NCBI RefSeq assembly: GCF_026262505.1
Contig: NC_067206.1
Coordinates: 14,690,205 to 14,754,204 of the forward strand
Origin: Trichomonas vaginalis G3
Taxonomy: Eukaryota; Parabasalia; Trichomonadida; Trichomonadidae
Length of the DNA stretch: 64,000 bases
Direction of reading: 5' to 3'
Shown: positions 54,005 through 63,516 of the stretch, piece after piece
Layout: the number at the start of each line of letters is the position of its first letter
How positions within the stretch are numbered: the stretch's first letter is position 1
Position numbers and translations under genes: made by a program
The notes under the pieces: model-generated
Seen by the model: only the letters and a program-made list of their open reading frames with translations
Told to the model about the DNA's origin: nothing
The model's database searches: none

Positions 54005-55612
54005 ATGTACGCCGCTCAGAATATAACGCCAACAGTTTTGGATGCTATGAATGGAAATGTTTCCGAATGGTATAACGAATGCGACAATGCCATTAGAAGG
54101 TCAGAAATAGTTCCTGGAACTTACGAATATACAACTGCTGTTTCTTATGGAAACGTAGGTGAGTTTGGAGAAGGTTCTTCAACAACAGTAGATATTGCTT
54201 GCGACAGGTTTCATATTATTTCTATTGACAACTCATTCTTATACGTGGAACAAGACATTGAAATAAAACCTTCTGCCAAGTTGTCTGACAAGAAAGGTTG
54301 CAATGGAATTTTCTATGTCGGATACCAATATGCTCCAGAAGTTTTCATGGGATATAAGATATATTCTAACTCTGACTTAGTTCAAACAGTAACATGGGCA
54401 AACTATGAATGGTTCGCTTTGAGAAACTCAGTACAACCACAAGCTAGAGAACAAACAGACCAGTATGCAACTATTGAGAAAATAAGAAGACTTGACCCTA
54501 ACGTTCCAGGAGTTTATGTTAACCTTTCTGGTTCAGATGGAAATGCTGTCACTAAAGTAAAACTGAAACTTAGAGTTCCTTTGTCATCTTTCCTCATCTT
54601 CAGGTTTTTAAGATACTTGCCAAACTGGGCAGGAAAAATTTCTATTGAACTTACTCCAAGCAAAAATAACTTAGTCATTGCACCAACACAAGACCCATTC
54701 ACTATTACAGAAGTAGTGGGAACAAATAAAATGTCATTCGCCGACTTTTGCAAAGACAAAGTTGACTTAGACTTTGGTTTCTCAAACCTCAACACTGAAG
54801 TAAACTATTATTTCAATGCTGCTGGAACTGCTTGGGACCCAGTTAAGTTTACATGCGAAAAGTTTGAATGCAAGAGAATAGAAAGCAGACTTGCAGTCTA
54901 TATGTTGGACCCAGATATTTCAAATGCTTTAGCTGCCAAATATATTGCAGTTCCACTTATGTTCCCTATACACCAAATATCTGTCAAAGACTTTGCAGGT
55001 GAAGTTGGAAACCAAAGTGCTGACCCAGGTGCAAGAACAGATATTGCCTTAACAACTGCAATGAAACATGCAGATACTATGTTTGTACTGTTCAGACGAA
55101 CTATAAATGACTATTCTTGCTTCTACAACCCTGGTATTAAATATCATATAAACATAGATGGCAAATACTATCCAAGAGAAGAATATTCTACAGTTGAGGA
55201 TATGAGGTCATACAACTTGACATTAGATGCTATGAACTTTAACAACAACTTCACAACAACCATTAACCCTGAAATGCAAAGTTCTATTATGCCATATGTG
55301 AAAGTATGGACTCATACAGGAGGTCAAAAAACTCAATATACAAATGGAGACCGTTCAAACTTTTGGCTTGGCATTCCATTTGCTGACTCAGAAGACTTTA
55401 TGGGTGGTATTTCAACTGTTGGTACTGTACAAATACAATATACTGGTGACAGAGACGGTCCAGATGAACTGAGAGCAAAGAAGTTTACAAAACCAATAGC
55501 ACTTTTCACGGAAGATGCTCTTTTGAAGATTCGTTCGATGAAACCTGCTGGGGCTCCTCAGATTGGCATAACGACAGCTTCCATCGAGCAGATTTTGGCA
55601 GCAGGTCAGTAA
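54005..55612 (+). CDS. Major capsid protein, double jelly-roll type (copy B)
   Basis: 535 residues. Beta-rich throughout; the middle holds the phrase VPLSSFLIFRFLRYLPNWAG followed by KISIELTPSKNN, which resembles the linker and second-domain start of Polinton and virophage-type capsid proteins. C-terminal phrases HADTMFVLFRRTIND and NFWLGIPFADSEDF fit a second jelly roll. It would form trimeric capsomers of an icosahedral shell. The open frame is complete. Its last 107 bases overlap the antisense 139-residue gene. Confidence 0.8.
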   Translation: MYAAQNITPTVLDAMNGNVSEWYNECDNAIRRSEIVPGTYEYTTAVSYGNVGEFGEGSSTTVDIACDRFHIISIDNSFLYVEQDIEIKPSAKLSDKKGCNGIFYVGYQYAPEVFMGYKIYSNSDLVQTVTWANYEWFALRNSVQPQAREQTDQYATIEKIRRLDPNVPGVYVNLSGSDGNAVTKVKLKLRVPLSSFLIFRFLRYLPNWAGKISIELTPSKNNLVIAPTQDPFTITEVVGTNKMSFADFCKDKVDLDFGFSNLNTEVNYYFNAAGTAWDPVKFTCEKFECKRIESRLAVYMLDPDISNALAAKYIAVPLMFPIHQISVKDFAGEVGNQSADPGARTDIALTTAMKHADTMFVLFRRTINDYSCFYNPGIKYHINIDGKYYPREEYSTVEDMRSYNLTLDAMNFNNNFTTTINPEMQSSIMPYVKVWTHTGGQKTQYTNGDRSNFWLGIPFADSEDFMGGISTVGTVQIQYTGDRDGPDELRAKKFTKPIALFTEDALLKIRSMKPAGAPQIGITTASIEQILAAGQ

Positions 55613-55925
55613 GTTGTTCTTGAACTGACTTCTCTCCGTCAAATATTGACAGTACGCCAGTTTTGACATAAAATTGTATTATAAACTTACCTTTAGAAAT
55701 ATCTGTAAGTTTTGTTGTTATATTTTTGTCTGCTTCAAGAACTTTCACCATCTCGGTTATACCAACTTTCTTTGCTTTATGAAAATATTTTGGTTCAGCA
55801 AAGACTGCTATTCTATAACATTTTCCATTGTTTGTGTAAAGAACTATTCTGTCAATGAACTTGTATTGTTTGTGTGTGTAAACTTTGTTCTGCTTCAATT
55901 CGAAGAGATACTCGAATACGTCCAT
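55506..55925 (-). CDS. Element protein of unknown function, 139 residues (copy B)
   Basis: Counterpart of 485-904. Its start lies 18 bases from the divergent 178-residue gene, and its tail overlaps the capsid gene on the other strand. No domain is recognised. Preservation in both copies supports a real gene. Confidence 0.6.
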   Translation of the reverse strand: MDVFEYLFELKQNKVYTHKQYKFIDRIVLYTNNGKCYRIAVFAEPKYFHKAKKVGITEMVKVLEADKNITTKLTDISKGKFIIQFYVKTGVLSIFDGEKSVQEQLTDLLPKSARWKLSLCQSEEPQQVSSNESSKEHLP

Positions 55926-55943
55926 CTTTTTATTCTAAGTAAA

Positions 55944-56480
55944 ATGTCATTTCCGAAAAATAGAAGCGTGAGTGTTTCAAAAGGTTTAATGGCGGTGGCA
56001 GATGTGAAGTTAAATTCACCAACTCAAACAAACAGTCAAAGTGTTGTTGTCAATGTCAAAGAAAGAGATGTTGAAGTGGGGAAACCATACGAAGACCAAG
56101 ATGGTATAACAATAGTTCCTGTAAAAGAACAACCAACATACCCTGAAGTTAGCAGAGACTTAAGTTCTGTTGCAGATATTCGAAATGACTACCAACAACT
56201 TAAAGACAAACTTAAAACTCAGGAGAAGATTTGTCAAGCTTTAGGTCTAATGTTAAACTTGGTCGAACACAACCCTGTAAAGGTGAGCTCCTATGTCATC
56301 GCACCTCATGAAGTTTTGAAAGAACTATTGAAACTTTTGACAGAGGCAGACGATATAAACATCAAAGAAATAGAACCCGACATTGCTTGCTGTGGTGTTT
56401 CATATAATGTCATTGACAAGATATACGTTATGAAAGGAGGTGAAACGTTGAACTTAAAATATATTTCCCAGACGTTATAA
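55944..56480 (+). CDS. Element protein of unknown function, 178 residues
   Basis: Start chosen at the ATG of MSFPKNRSVSVSKGL; a longer open frame upstream lacks an ATG and overlaps the divergent gene. It has a middle helical, Lys/Gln-rich stretch (RNDYQQLKDKLKTQEKICQA) and a C-terminal part with EPDIACCGVSYNVID. The family is unknown. Confidence 0.6.
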   Translation: MSFPKNRSVSVSKGLMAVADVKLNSPTQTNSQSVVVNVKERDVEVGKPYEDQDGITIVPVKEQPTYPEVSRDLSSVADIRNDYQQLKDKLKTQEKICQALGLMLNLVEHNPVKVSSYVIAPHEVLKELLKLLTEADDINIKEIEPDIACCGVSYNVIDKIYVMKGGETLNLKYISQTL

Positions 56481-56657
56481 AAATATTTGACGACCACAAC
56501 ATTTCATTAAAATTTAGTTGCTAAGTAAATGGCAGAAGACATAGTGGTTTATACTATTACGACTAAAAAACCCTGAGTCATATAATTCTATAACAACAAA
56601 CTTACAAAGTCCTCAAGGACGATATTGTAAACTAACTTTAAACACAATGACGACTAA

Positions 56658-57332
56658 ATGTTTTGCTCTTTTGACACAGAAGACTTTGTTGTTGTGAATG
56701 GTAAAAAATACTTCTTTGAAGATACTTACTCAGATATACCACCAACAGGTTTTGTTGACTTATTTAATACTTTAAGGACGGATGTAACATGTGCTGCAAC
56801 TAGAGCAGGTTTCATTATGTTTGGATGTCCGACTGAGTTTACTATAAACGATATGAGCTATAATACAAAACTTATATCTGGTTTTTACTACCAACAATTT
56901 CCTATAACAGGAAAAGGTGTCATACAAGGAATGTCTATTCCATTGACATTAAGCACACCTATTTATATATTTGTTTCAAACTTAGGTTCAAAGTGCTATT
57001 CGAATGTTGACAGAAACTACTATGACCAAAAGATACTCATGCGTATAAACAACACTTTCTCTGCTGGTTTGCCTATTGTTCATTCGAATGCAGAGTTTTC
57101 AGCTTTAGTAAACTCAAACACTTTAGCAAACATAAACTTAACCTTAGTCGACGCAAACTTTGTTCCTGTAAAACTTTTATGTCCTATGTATTTGTCAATG
57201 ACGGCAGAAAGTTTCGAATTGGAAGATGCAACTGGTGAAAGTATTGTACTACAAGAACAACTTCAACAACAAATAGCTCAAGAACAACAAATGGAACAAA
57301 TGCAACAAATGCAACAACAAAGTCAAGAATAA
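56658..57332 (+). CDS. Probable minor capsid (penton-type) protein
   Basis: 224 residues. About 185 residues look like one beta sandwich (short alternating hydrophobic strands, e.g. TRAGFIMFGCPTEFTIND; PLTLSTPIYIFVSNLG), followed by a Gln/Met-rich tail. Size and position between capsid and helicase suit the single-jelly-roll minor capsid protein of Polinton-type elements, but this is inference from layout; sequence similarity cannot be tested here. The frame is complete. Confidence 0.5.
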   Translation: MFCSFDTEDFVVVNGKKYFFEDTYSDIPPTGFVDLFNTLRTDVTCAATRAGFIMFGCPTEFTINDMSYNTKLISGFYYQQFPITGKGVIQGMSIPLTLSTPIYIFVSNLGSKCYSNVDRNYYDQKILMRINNTFSAGLPIVHSNAEFSALVNSNTLANINLTLVDANFVPVKLLCPMYLSMTAESFELEDATGESIVLQEQLQQQIAQEQQMEQMQQMQQQSQE

Positions 57333-57361
57333 AAAAAATATTTTTTTTTATTTTTATAAAA
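57333..57361 (+). promoter_or_regulatory. AAAAAAATATTTTTTT element promoter-like block
   Basis: A run AAAAAAATATTTTTTTTA lies 5-30 bases before the helicase ATG. The same block precedes the next two genes (58,600-58,620 and 58,963-58,981), so it is probably the promoter or 3'-end signal used by this gene set. Confidence 0.5.
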
Positions 57362-58597
57362 ATGTACAGAATAGACGTTTCAGATTTTTATGACTTCCAA
57401 GCGTTCAGAAATATGTGTCCATTTAGAGACTATAACAAAGCAGTCGAGAATTTGAAACGTTTAGTTATTTATGTCGACTCTGCCCCAGAATGTTATGTCA
57501 TGAAAGAATGGGATGTTGTCTTTAACAAACCAAGAGCAACAATAGTTTCAGAACAAGAATGTAGACAGAAACTTAAGAAAATAAAAGTCGTACAAGTTGG
57601 TATGAAGATGTTAGATGCTTGGGATATCTTATTGTCAAAGTTAGAAGATTTTTCAGTTCGTGGTATAAAGTTCTATACACCATCTCCAAACTTCTATTCT
57701 ATCTTCACTGGATATAAATACGAACAAGTAGAATGGAAAGAAAATGTTATAGAAGCTTGGTTAGACCATGTCAAAGAAATTATATGCAATGGAAACGAAA
57801 GAGTCTATGAGTATATCTTATGTTGGTTTGCAAACATCTTACAATATCCAAGTGCTAAAAATGAAACTGCTCTCATTATAATTGGAAAACAAGGAACTGG
57901 TAAGAACACATTCTTTACAGATATTTTGTGCAAACTGTTAGAGGGCTATTCGAACCCTAATATGACAAACTTAGAAAACATCTGCGGTAAATTTAACTCT
58001 TCAATAGAGAATATGAAACTTATAGTATGTAACGAACTTCAAAGTATAGATACAACAAAGGTTTTAAACTCAGATGCTTTGAAGAGTCTTATAACAGACA
58101 AAGTTGGAGTTGTTGAAAGAAAATATAAAGACCAAAGAGTTTGTGAAAATGTTGCAAATTTCATCATGGTTTCAAACAATGTTGTTCCGATGAAGTTAGA
58201 AAGTTCTGACAGAAGATATGTAGTTGTCAGAACGTCAGATTCTCATATGCAAGATACAGAATATTTTGACGACTTAGCAGAAACTTTGACACCTAACTTT
58301 TACAACCACTTGTTCTCATATTTCATGACATTAGATATTTCAAAGTTCAATCCAAGACAAATTCCACATACCGAAGAAAGACAAACATTGTTAGAAGCAA
58401 ACAAGAGTGTATATGAACTGTTTATAGATGAAACTGACTTTGTGTCATTAGATGAAAGGTCATTGTACGATGAATATAAACAGTATTGTCAAGAGTATGG
58501 TTATATGGCAGCGTCTAAACGAACATTCTTGGCAAATGTCAAAAATCTTTTGGATGTACAGAACGGCGTATATACAAAGAAAAATTTTTCTGAGTAA
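57362..58597 (+). CDS. Superfamily 3 helicase (D5-like primase-helicase C-terminal type)
   Basis: 411 residues. The ATPase core has Walker A GKQGTGKNTF near residue 174, a Walker-B-like LIVCNEL and motif C FIMVSNN with SSDRRYVVV following, as in SF3 helicases of small DNA viruses, virophages and D5-type proteins. The N-terminal about 150 residues show no primase motif that I recognise. The C-terminus (YDEYKQYCQEYGYMAASKRT) is the winged-helix end usual in this family. Likely role: unwinding at the origin of the element. Confidence 0.85.
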   Translation: MYRIDVSDFYDFQAFRNMCPFRDYNKAVENLKRLVIYVDSAPECYVMKEWDVVFNKPRATIVSEQECRQKLKKIKVVQVGMKMLDAWDILLSKLEDFSVRGIKFYTPSPNFYSIFTGYKYEQVEWKENVIEAWLDHVKEIICNGNERVYEYILCWFANILQYPSAKNETALIIIGKQGTGKNTFFTDILCKLLEGYSNPNMTNLENICGKFNSSIENMKLIVCNELQSIDTTKVLNSDALKSLITDKVGVVERKYKDQRVCENVANFIMVSNNVVPMKLESSDRRYVVVRTSDSHMQDTEYFDDLAETLTPNFYNHLFSYFMTLDISKFNPRQIPHTEERQTLLEANKSVYELFIDETDFVSLDERSLYDEYKQYCQEYGYMAASKRTFLANVKNLLDVQNGVYTKKNFSE

Positions 58598-58630
58598 ATT
58601 TAAAAAAAATATTTTTTTATTTTATTTGAA

Positions 58631-58945
58631 ATGTACGCTGAGTTTGTTGGAGAAGACCGTTGGGAAACTTGTTTGTTAGATGAGAAATATGAAATTCACT
58701 GTTGTGAGTCATTTGAAGTCAGAAACAAAGAGACAAAAAGAGTTTTAAGCGGATGGGAGCAAAATAACGGATATGCGCTATTCTGGTTAGATTGTCCTTA
58801 TGAAATGTATGAAAAAAAGGCTTTATATGAAGAATATAGAAAATATTGTCATGAAAACGATATAAGACCAAGCTCTAGAGAAAAATTCTATGCTGGTATA
58901 AAACATCTTTTCGAAGTTCGGAATGGCAAATATAGAAAGAAATAA
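58631..58945 (+). CDS. Small protein: NUMOD4-like start joined to a copy of the helicase C-terminus
   Basis: 104 residues. The N-terminal 60 (KYEIHCCESFEVRNKETKRV ... NNGYALFWL) resemble the NUMOD4 DNA-binding motif of HNH homing-type nucleases. The C-terminal 40 (LYEEYRKYCHENDIRPSSRE) match the winged-helix end of the helicase directly upstream (LYDEYKQYCQEYGYMAASKR). It has the same AT-rich block before its start. The function is unknown; DNA binding is likely by inference. Confidence 0.6.
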   Translation: MYAEFVGEDRWETCLLDEKYEIHCCESFEVRNKETKRVLSGWEQNNGYALFWLDCPYEMYEKKALYEEYRKYCHENDIRPSSREKFYAGIKHLFEVRNGKYRKK

Positions 58946-58995
58946 TTTTTCTGAGTAAATTTTTAAAAAAATATTTTTTTTATCCGATAGAAAAG

Positions 58996-59415
58996 ATGGC
59001 AAAATTCATCTCAGTAAATAAGTACATGACAGAAGTCAAAGATAAGTTAGCTCCATTCGCATATTTGAATGTTTACTTCTATAATTTTGAAAAGTCTACA
59101 TTTGACAAAGTTTGGAACATTGCACCAGTTAAGTTTGCTGTTGTTAGAAAAAGTGGTGCAACTTTTGAAGACTTAGACATAGAAGGTTTGTTGACAGTCA
59201 AAGAAAATTTTGACAGAAAGTTCTCAAAACTCGAAGAAGGTAAAGCATACAAACTTGTTATACCTTATGAACCAAAGAAAGCAGACGACTATGAATATTA
59301 TGAGTCTAAGATAGTTGAAGTTCAAGGTAAATTGGGTAAAAAGATTTTAGAGTCTAAGCCAGTGTTTGCTCCTAAAGAGGAAGAGAACATTGACATTGAC
59401 CCAGAAATGTTCTAA
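58996..59415 (+). CDS. Element protein of unknown function, 139 residues
   Basis: A compact alternating beta/alpha sequence (APFAYLNVYFYNFEKSTFDK) with an acidic tail (EENIDIDPEMF). A beta-rich body with an acidic C-terminus recalls small ssDNA-binding proteins, and the position between helicase and packaging genes would fit, but there is no sequence proof. Complete. Confidence 0.55.
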   Translation: MAKFISVNKYMTEVKDKLAPFAYLNVYFYNFEKSTFDKVWNIAPVKFAVVRKSGATFEDLDIEGLLTVKENFDRKFSKLEEGKAYKLVIPYEPKKADDYEYYESKIVEVQGKLGKKILESKPVFAPKEEENIDIDPEMF

Positions 59416-59431
59416 AAATAAAATTTTATTT

Positions 59432-59899
59432 TTACATGTCATATCTCACCTTCTCTGGAACTGGTTCAGGTTCTTTCTTCTCTTCTACTTTCTTTTCTTC
59501 TACTTTCTTTTCTTTCTTTTCTCTCTTCTTCTTCTTTTCTGGTGGAGTTATGTCAAATTTCTCAGAACCATATTTATGTAAAAGTTCTTTGTCCTTTAAT
59601 AGCTCTTCTATTCTGTTTCCTATTTCATCTTCAAGAACAGCGCATGTGTCTTCTTTGCATTCTAAGAACTTTTGTTGGACTTCATCTCTCCAAGAGGCGT
59701 CATCTCTGTCAACAAGTCTGTCATTGACAAACTTAAAGACTTCTCTGCCTAATGTTTTATGGTTCTTGTCATATTCCCAGAAACAGAACTTTAGAACAAA
59801 TTCACCTTTCTTGTTTACACTATGTAAGATTTTATGGTCGACAGATGTTTTGCTGTCAAAAAGCTTGTCTCGAATATAGATAGCGAAATCGCTAGACAT
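59432..59899 (-). CDS. Element protein of unknown function with Lys/Glu-rich tail
   Basis: 155 residues from the ATG at 59,899. A folded N-terminal 100 residues (HKTLGREVFKFVNDRLVDRD) is followed by a Lys/Glu/Pro tail (about 110-155). It converges on the 139-residue gene, with 16 bases between stops, and is divergent from the ATPase with 36 AT-rich bases between starts. The family is unknown. Confidence 0.55.
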   Translation of the reverse strand: MSSDFAIYIRDKLFDSKTSVDHKILHSVNKKGEFVLKFCFWEYDKNHKTLGREVFKFVNDRLVDRDDASWRDEVQQKFLECKEDTCAVLEDEIGNRIEELLKDKELLHKYGSEKFDITPPEKKKKREKKEKKVEEKKVEEKKEPEPVPEKVRYDM

Positions 59900-59935
59900 T
59901 TTCAAAAAGATAAAAATTTTAATTTTTCTAAAAAT

Positions 59936-60811
59936 ATGTTAGAAAAAAAGTTTGCTGACATTGACAAGAAATTTGAGAATGTTTTAAATAAGAACAAGAG
60001 GAAGTTGGAAAATGCTCAGATAAAACCCATACATGACAAGTTCCTATTTGCTCAGAATGGTATAACAGGTCTAATCGCACCACCTGGGTCGGGTAAGACT
60101 TTCACTTATCTTAAAATGGCTGCACAACAACAAGAACTAGATGAGAAGAACCCATTCTATGAGTTAGTAGTCATTTGTAGTACTTCTGGTCAATTTGACC
60201 AAACCGTCAATTCGTTCAAAGATATTATAAAGAAGTCTAAGTTAGTATGTATAAAAGACTCTGAGTTGTTAGATTGGATAAAGAAGTACCAAAGAAGAGT
60301 TTTGAAGTACAATGCTATAAATGAGTATATAAATTCTAAGTTCAAAGACCCAAATGAGGAAATGCAGAGAATATTAGAGAAGAAACACTTCAGAAACAAA
60401 CAGAAAGAGATAGAATACATTTCGAAGAAATTGCAATCTTACGATTGGAAGACTTACCCTCACAGATGTCTTCTTATCTTAGATGATTTCGCCTCTCATC
60501 CTTTGTTAAAGAACAGAGAACAAGATATGTGTCGAATTCTTAAGAAGCTCAGACACTTTAACATCTCAGTTGTCATTTGTGTACAGACAGCAAAGAGTTT
60601 AAGTAAGGATGTTAAAAGAATACTTACTGACATAATACTTTTTCCCGGATTGTCCGAAGACGATTTCATGGAACTTATGAAAGAGTCCATGGCAGGTAAG
60701 TTTGACAGACATGAACTATGGGAGAAGTATAAAGTCATACAAGACCCTCATACTTCTTTCAGAATTCATATCTACGCAAACAAAGTTCAAATTGTAAAAA
60801 GTCAAGCTTGA
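59936..60811 (+). CDS. Packaging ATPase (A32/FtsK-HerA type)
   Basis: 291 residues from the ATG at 59,936; an ATG 34 codons earlier would overlap the divergent gene, so the later one is preferred. Walker A GLIAPPGSGKTF is near residues 45-56, Walker B RCLLILDDFA near 178-187, followed by a sensor-like HFNISVVICVQTAKS. These are the marks of the A32-like genome-packaging ATPases of Polintons, virophages and large DNA viruses, which drive DNA into preformed capsids. Complete. Confidence 0.85.
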   Translation: MLEKKFADIDKKFENVLNKNKRKLENAQIKPIHDKFLFAQNGITGLIAPPGSGKTFTYLKMAAQQQELDEKNPFYELVVICSTSGQFDQTVNSFKDIIKKSKLVCIKDSELLDWIKKYQRRVLKYNAINEYINSKFKDPNEEMQRILEKKHFRNKQKEIEYISKKLQSYDWKTYPHRCLLILDDFASHPLLKNREQDMCRILKKLRHFNISVVICVQTAKSLSKDVKRILTDIILFPGLSEDDFMELMKESMAGKFDRHELWEKYKVIQDPHTSFRIHIYANKVQIVKSQA

Positions 60812-60816
60812 AAAAT

Positions 60817-61229
60817 GTAAGTGTTTAGTCTTAGTAAGTCTGTTGTGGTGCTGGGGCTGTCGGTTCTTCTGGCTTTGGAATGGACTCGGTTGGTGGTACG
60901 TCGGACATTCGTTTGTGTCCTGTCGGAAGGAAGAACTTTTCCAGTTGTCGGGAAAAACTTTTCCTGTCGGAAGGAAAAATTTTTTTTGTTGGAAGGAAAA
61001 ATTTTTCCAGTTGTCGGGAAAAAAGTTCTCAATTTTCGAAAATTTGAATGGTTTACGGACGGACAACAGGAAAATTTTTTCCAGTTGTCGGGAAAATTTT
61101 TTCTTGTCGGATGGAAAAACTTTTTCTGTCGGAAGGAAAAACTTTTTCTGTCTGTATGTTTGGTATCGGAATGCCAGAAGGATTTGACAAGACAATTTAC
61201 CATCTAGAGCTACATGAGCCATCTTTGGT
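60817..61229 (+). repeat. Low-complexity GTCGGAAGGAAAAA block between 16-bp direct repeats
   Basis: About eight imperfect units of TTTTCCAGTTGTCGGGAAAA and GTCGGAAGGAAAAAC. GTCAAGCTTGAAAAAT occurs just before (60,801-60,816) and just after (61,230-61,245). It looks like a small insertion or a local duplication. Open frames in it are side effects of the repeat. Confidence 0.65.
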
Positions 61230-61256
61230 GTCAAGCTTGAAAAATAAATGGTTCAT

Positions 61257-61673
61257 TTACTCTGCTTGTTTGAAGTTGTCAAAATACTCTGTTATTTTTT
61301 CCTTTAACAATGGCAAATCTTCTTTGAAGGTAAGTATTGTACAACCTTTCATATCATAGTGTGTTTGAGGTAAAGTATCTTGAACTATTTGTTTCACATC
61401 TTCATTCGGTGTCATTGAAATCGGTAAGTTTTCGCGATAGAACCAATTTCTGTCAGATTTGTAAATCTTAGCAAGGTCGTAAAAGCTTTTGTTGTTTCTT
61501 CTGACTAAATGCAACATAACCATATCTTTATCTTCTTCATTTTCCATCTCTTCAGTATAAATCATATACTTATAGTTCTTTTCCTTTCCTTTTGGTACCG
61601 AACACCAAATCTCAATGGACGAGGAAACGAGGGTTTTCAAGCCATAGGAGTTGAAGGACGTTGAGAACGACAT
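61257..61673 (-). CDS. Element protein of unknown function, 138 residues
   Basis: Starts at an ATG at 61,673, though an internal Met at about residue 37 (MIYTEEMENEEDKDMVMLHL) may be the real start because the first 36 residues look less coding-like. Middle: VRRNNKSFYDLAKIYKSDRN. No family is recognised. Confidence 0.45.
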   Translation of the reverse strand: MSFSTSFNSYGLKTLVSSSIEIWCSVPKGKEKNYKYMIYTEEMENEEDKDMVMLHLVRRNNKSFYDLAKIYKSDRNWFYRENLPISMTPNEDVKQIVQDTLPQTHYDMKGCTILTFKEDLPLLKEKITEYFDNFKQAE

Positions 61674-61679
61674 AGGGAA

Positions 61680-63500
61680 CGGCGAACTTGAAGGAGCTCC
61701 AAATCACCAATTGCAACCAAAATTTGCATGGTAGTCAAGGAACAGTAAGCCCACTTAAAGCTAACCAAAGCTACTCTTGACTCATGGATAGTTACGTTTA
61801 GATGTCAAGAGAGGAATAAGGACAATTAAAAATTAAAACTCTTAAATTACGAAGCTATACTACCAGAAGTTATTGCAGAGATGAGAAGACTTTACCAGAG
61901 CTACTTACAATGTAAGGACCTTACCTTCAAAGCAGTCCGACCAAAAGATGAAATTTGTTGACTTTGTCTCCAATTTTGTCGAAAGTCAGCCAGAATGTTT
62001 TGAACTGCTCCCACATATCCAGAATATGAACGTTTGCTTGAACTCTTCCGCATCTCAAAAACGTTTTTTGGTTCCATGTTCCAAACTTTTATCGGAAGAG
62101 ACAACAAACTTTCAGAAGAAGAACAAGATATTATTTTAAACTTGTTGTATGACATAACTGTCATAACAAGTTCTTTTTGAAGTAAAAACGTCATTCAAAC
62201 CACTTCATTTTTCGATGTCCGAACAAGCACCGAACGCAAATCAATGGCAGATGTTTTCAAGGTTGTCAGACAAGCGCCCAGTTCAAATTCAAATTGCCAA
62301 TTGAAAGCTCATCTGACAACACCATTAAGACTCTCCAAAGTAGTCTTTATGACAGAGATGACCAATCTCAAAGCCAATGTCCTCACGAACCAAGCTTCCA
62401 ATGAGAAAGTCCTGAACGATTTCGCGAACCTTGCGCCAATACGCACTATAGAACCAAAACCTTGCCCGATCCATCTACCGTTTCTTCGAAGAGAATAGAC
62501 GCCATCTGGAAGGTACTTCGGAAAGGACAGAACATGCAACACCGTACTTCGTGAACACAGAATTGCCGAAGGTATTATCAAGAAGAGGAAGAAGAGGAAG
62601 AAGAGGAAGAAGAAGAGAAACACGAAGAAAAGGAAGTTTGGGCAACCCTTGTTGCCGATGACGTTTACGAAATTTCCCAGCCCTACCCATACCAAATCCG
62701 CACAAGGAGACAGGCAAGGTTCTTACCCAGTCCTCAACAACTTGGGACACTTGAACCTAACCTTCGAAATTACGGTTCAATTTCCATGGGAAGGCTTGTC
62801 GTATGCAATGGGTTCAAATCCAGACAAGAAGACGAGGGTCAGAACATTGACGGTGACAACCTCAACAACCGTAAGGAGAACCTCGAGTGGTTCTAAGAGT
62901 AAAAAAATTTTATTTAGGTGGAAACCCCAAGTAAATTTAGGTGTTTATTGTGGATAAGTATGTTAAATTAAGGGTAATTTGCAAAATTAGTTTCCGACCT
63001 TTTGAATTGGGCTCTTTCGTTATCCAGTTGCGTAGGAGGTCGTCCCAGAGGAGTTGTGGTAGAATTGCCAATCCAAGGACGATTTGTCCTCCAGGCATTG
63101 AGGATGTACTGCTCGTAGAGTTTCATGACCTCGGCCTTGCACAGAACACCCTCTCCCTTGGAACGTAAGGCTTTTCGAAGTGCTCGAATGCGATTGGCTG
63201 CGTGACCATCCGAAATGACACTTTTTGTCCGTTTGGTCAATGTTTGTGTCTCGTGCCATAGTCGACGAAAATACAGACAAAACAGGTTATATATGAGTTT
63301 GAGACAAAGAATGGTGTAACTCGACACTGTCCGATTCAAAGACTCCGAGGGCGACCATGAAATTAAACGGAAATTAGCTAGGAAGGTAATATAAAATGGA
63401 CTGGTTGCCACCACCTCCACCTCCACCACCTTTACCTGTTCCTCAAGTAAATAAGCCTTTCCCGTTTCCCAAGAATTCCCACATTTTAATTCAAATTCGA
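61680..63500. pseudogene. Eroded part of copy B with an HNH-type nuclease relic
   Basis: Base composition is less AT-rich than the rest and many short frames overlap without one long gene. The best-recognised piece is at about 62,640-62,898 on the plus strand: a NUMOD4-like phrase (EISQPYPYQIR) and an HNH-like end (NIDGDNLNNRKENLEWF), the pattern of homing-type HNH nucleases. Other stretches cannot be assigned. Treat as a fossil region with several breaks. Confidence 0.5.
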
Positions 63501-63516
63501 ATAAAAATTTTTTATT

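Noticed and set aside
58452-58679. 75-codon frame overlapping the helicase end and the next gene
   Set aside because: Shadow of two better-supported genes in another frame.
60716-61234. 172- and 133-codon frames antisense to the low-complexity block
   Set aside because: Phe/Lys/Pro low complexity caused by the GGAAGGAAAAA repeats.
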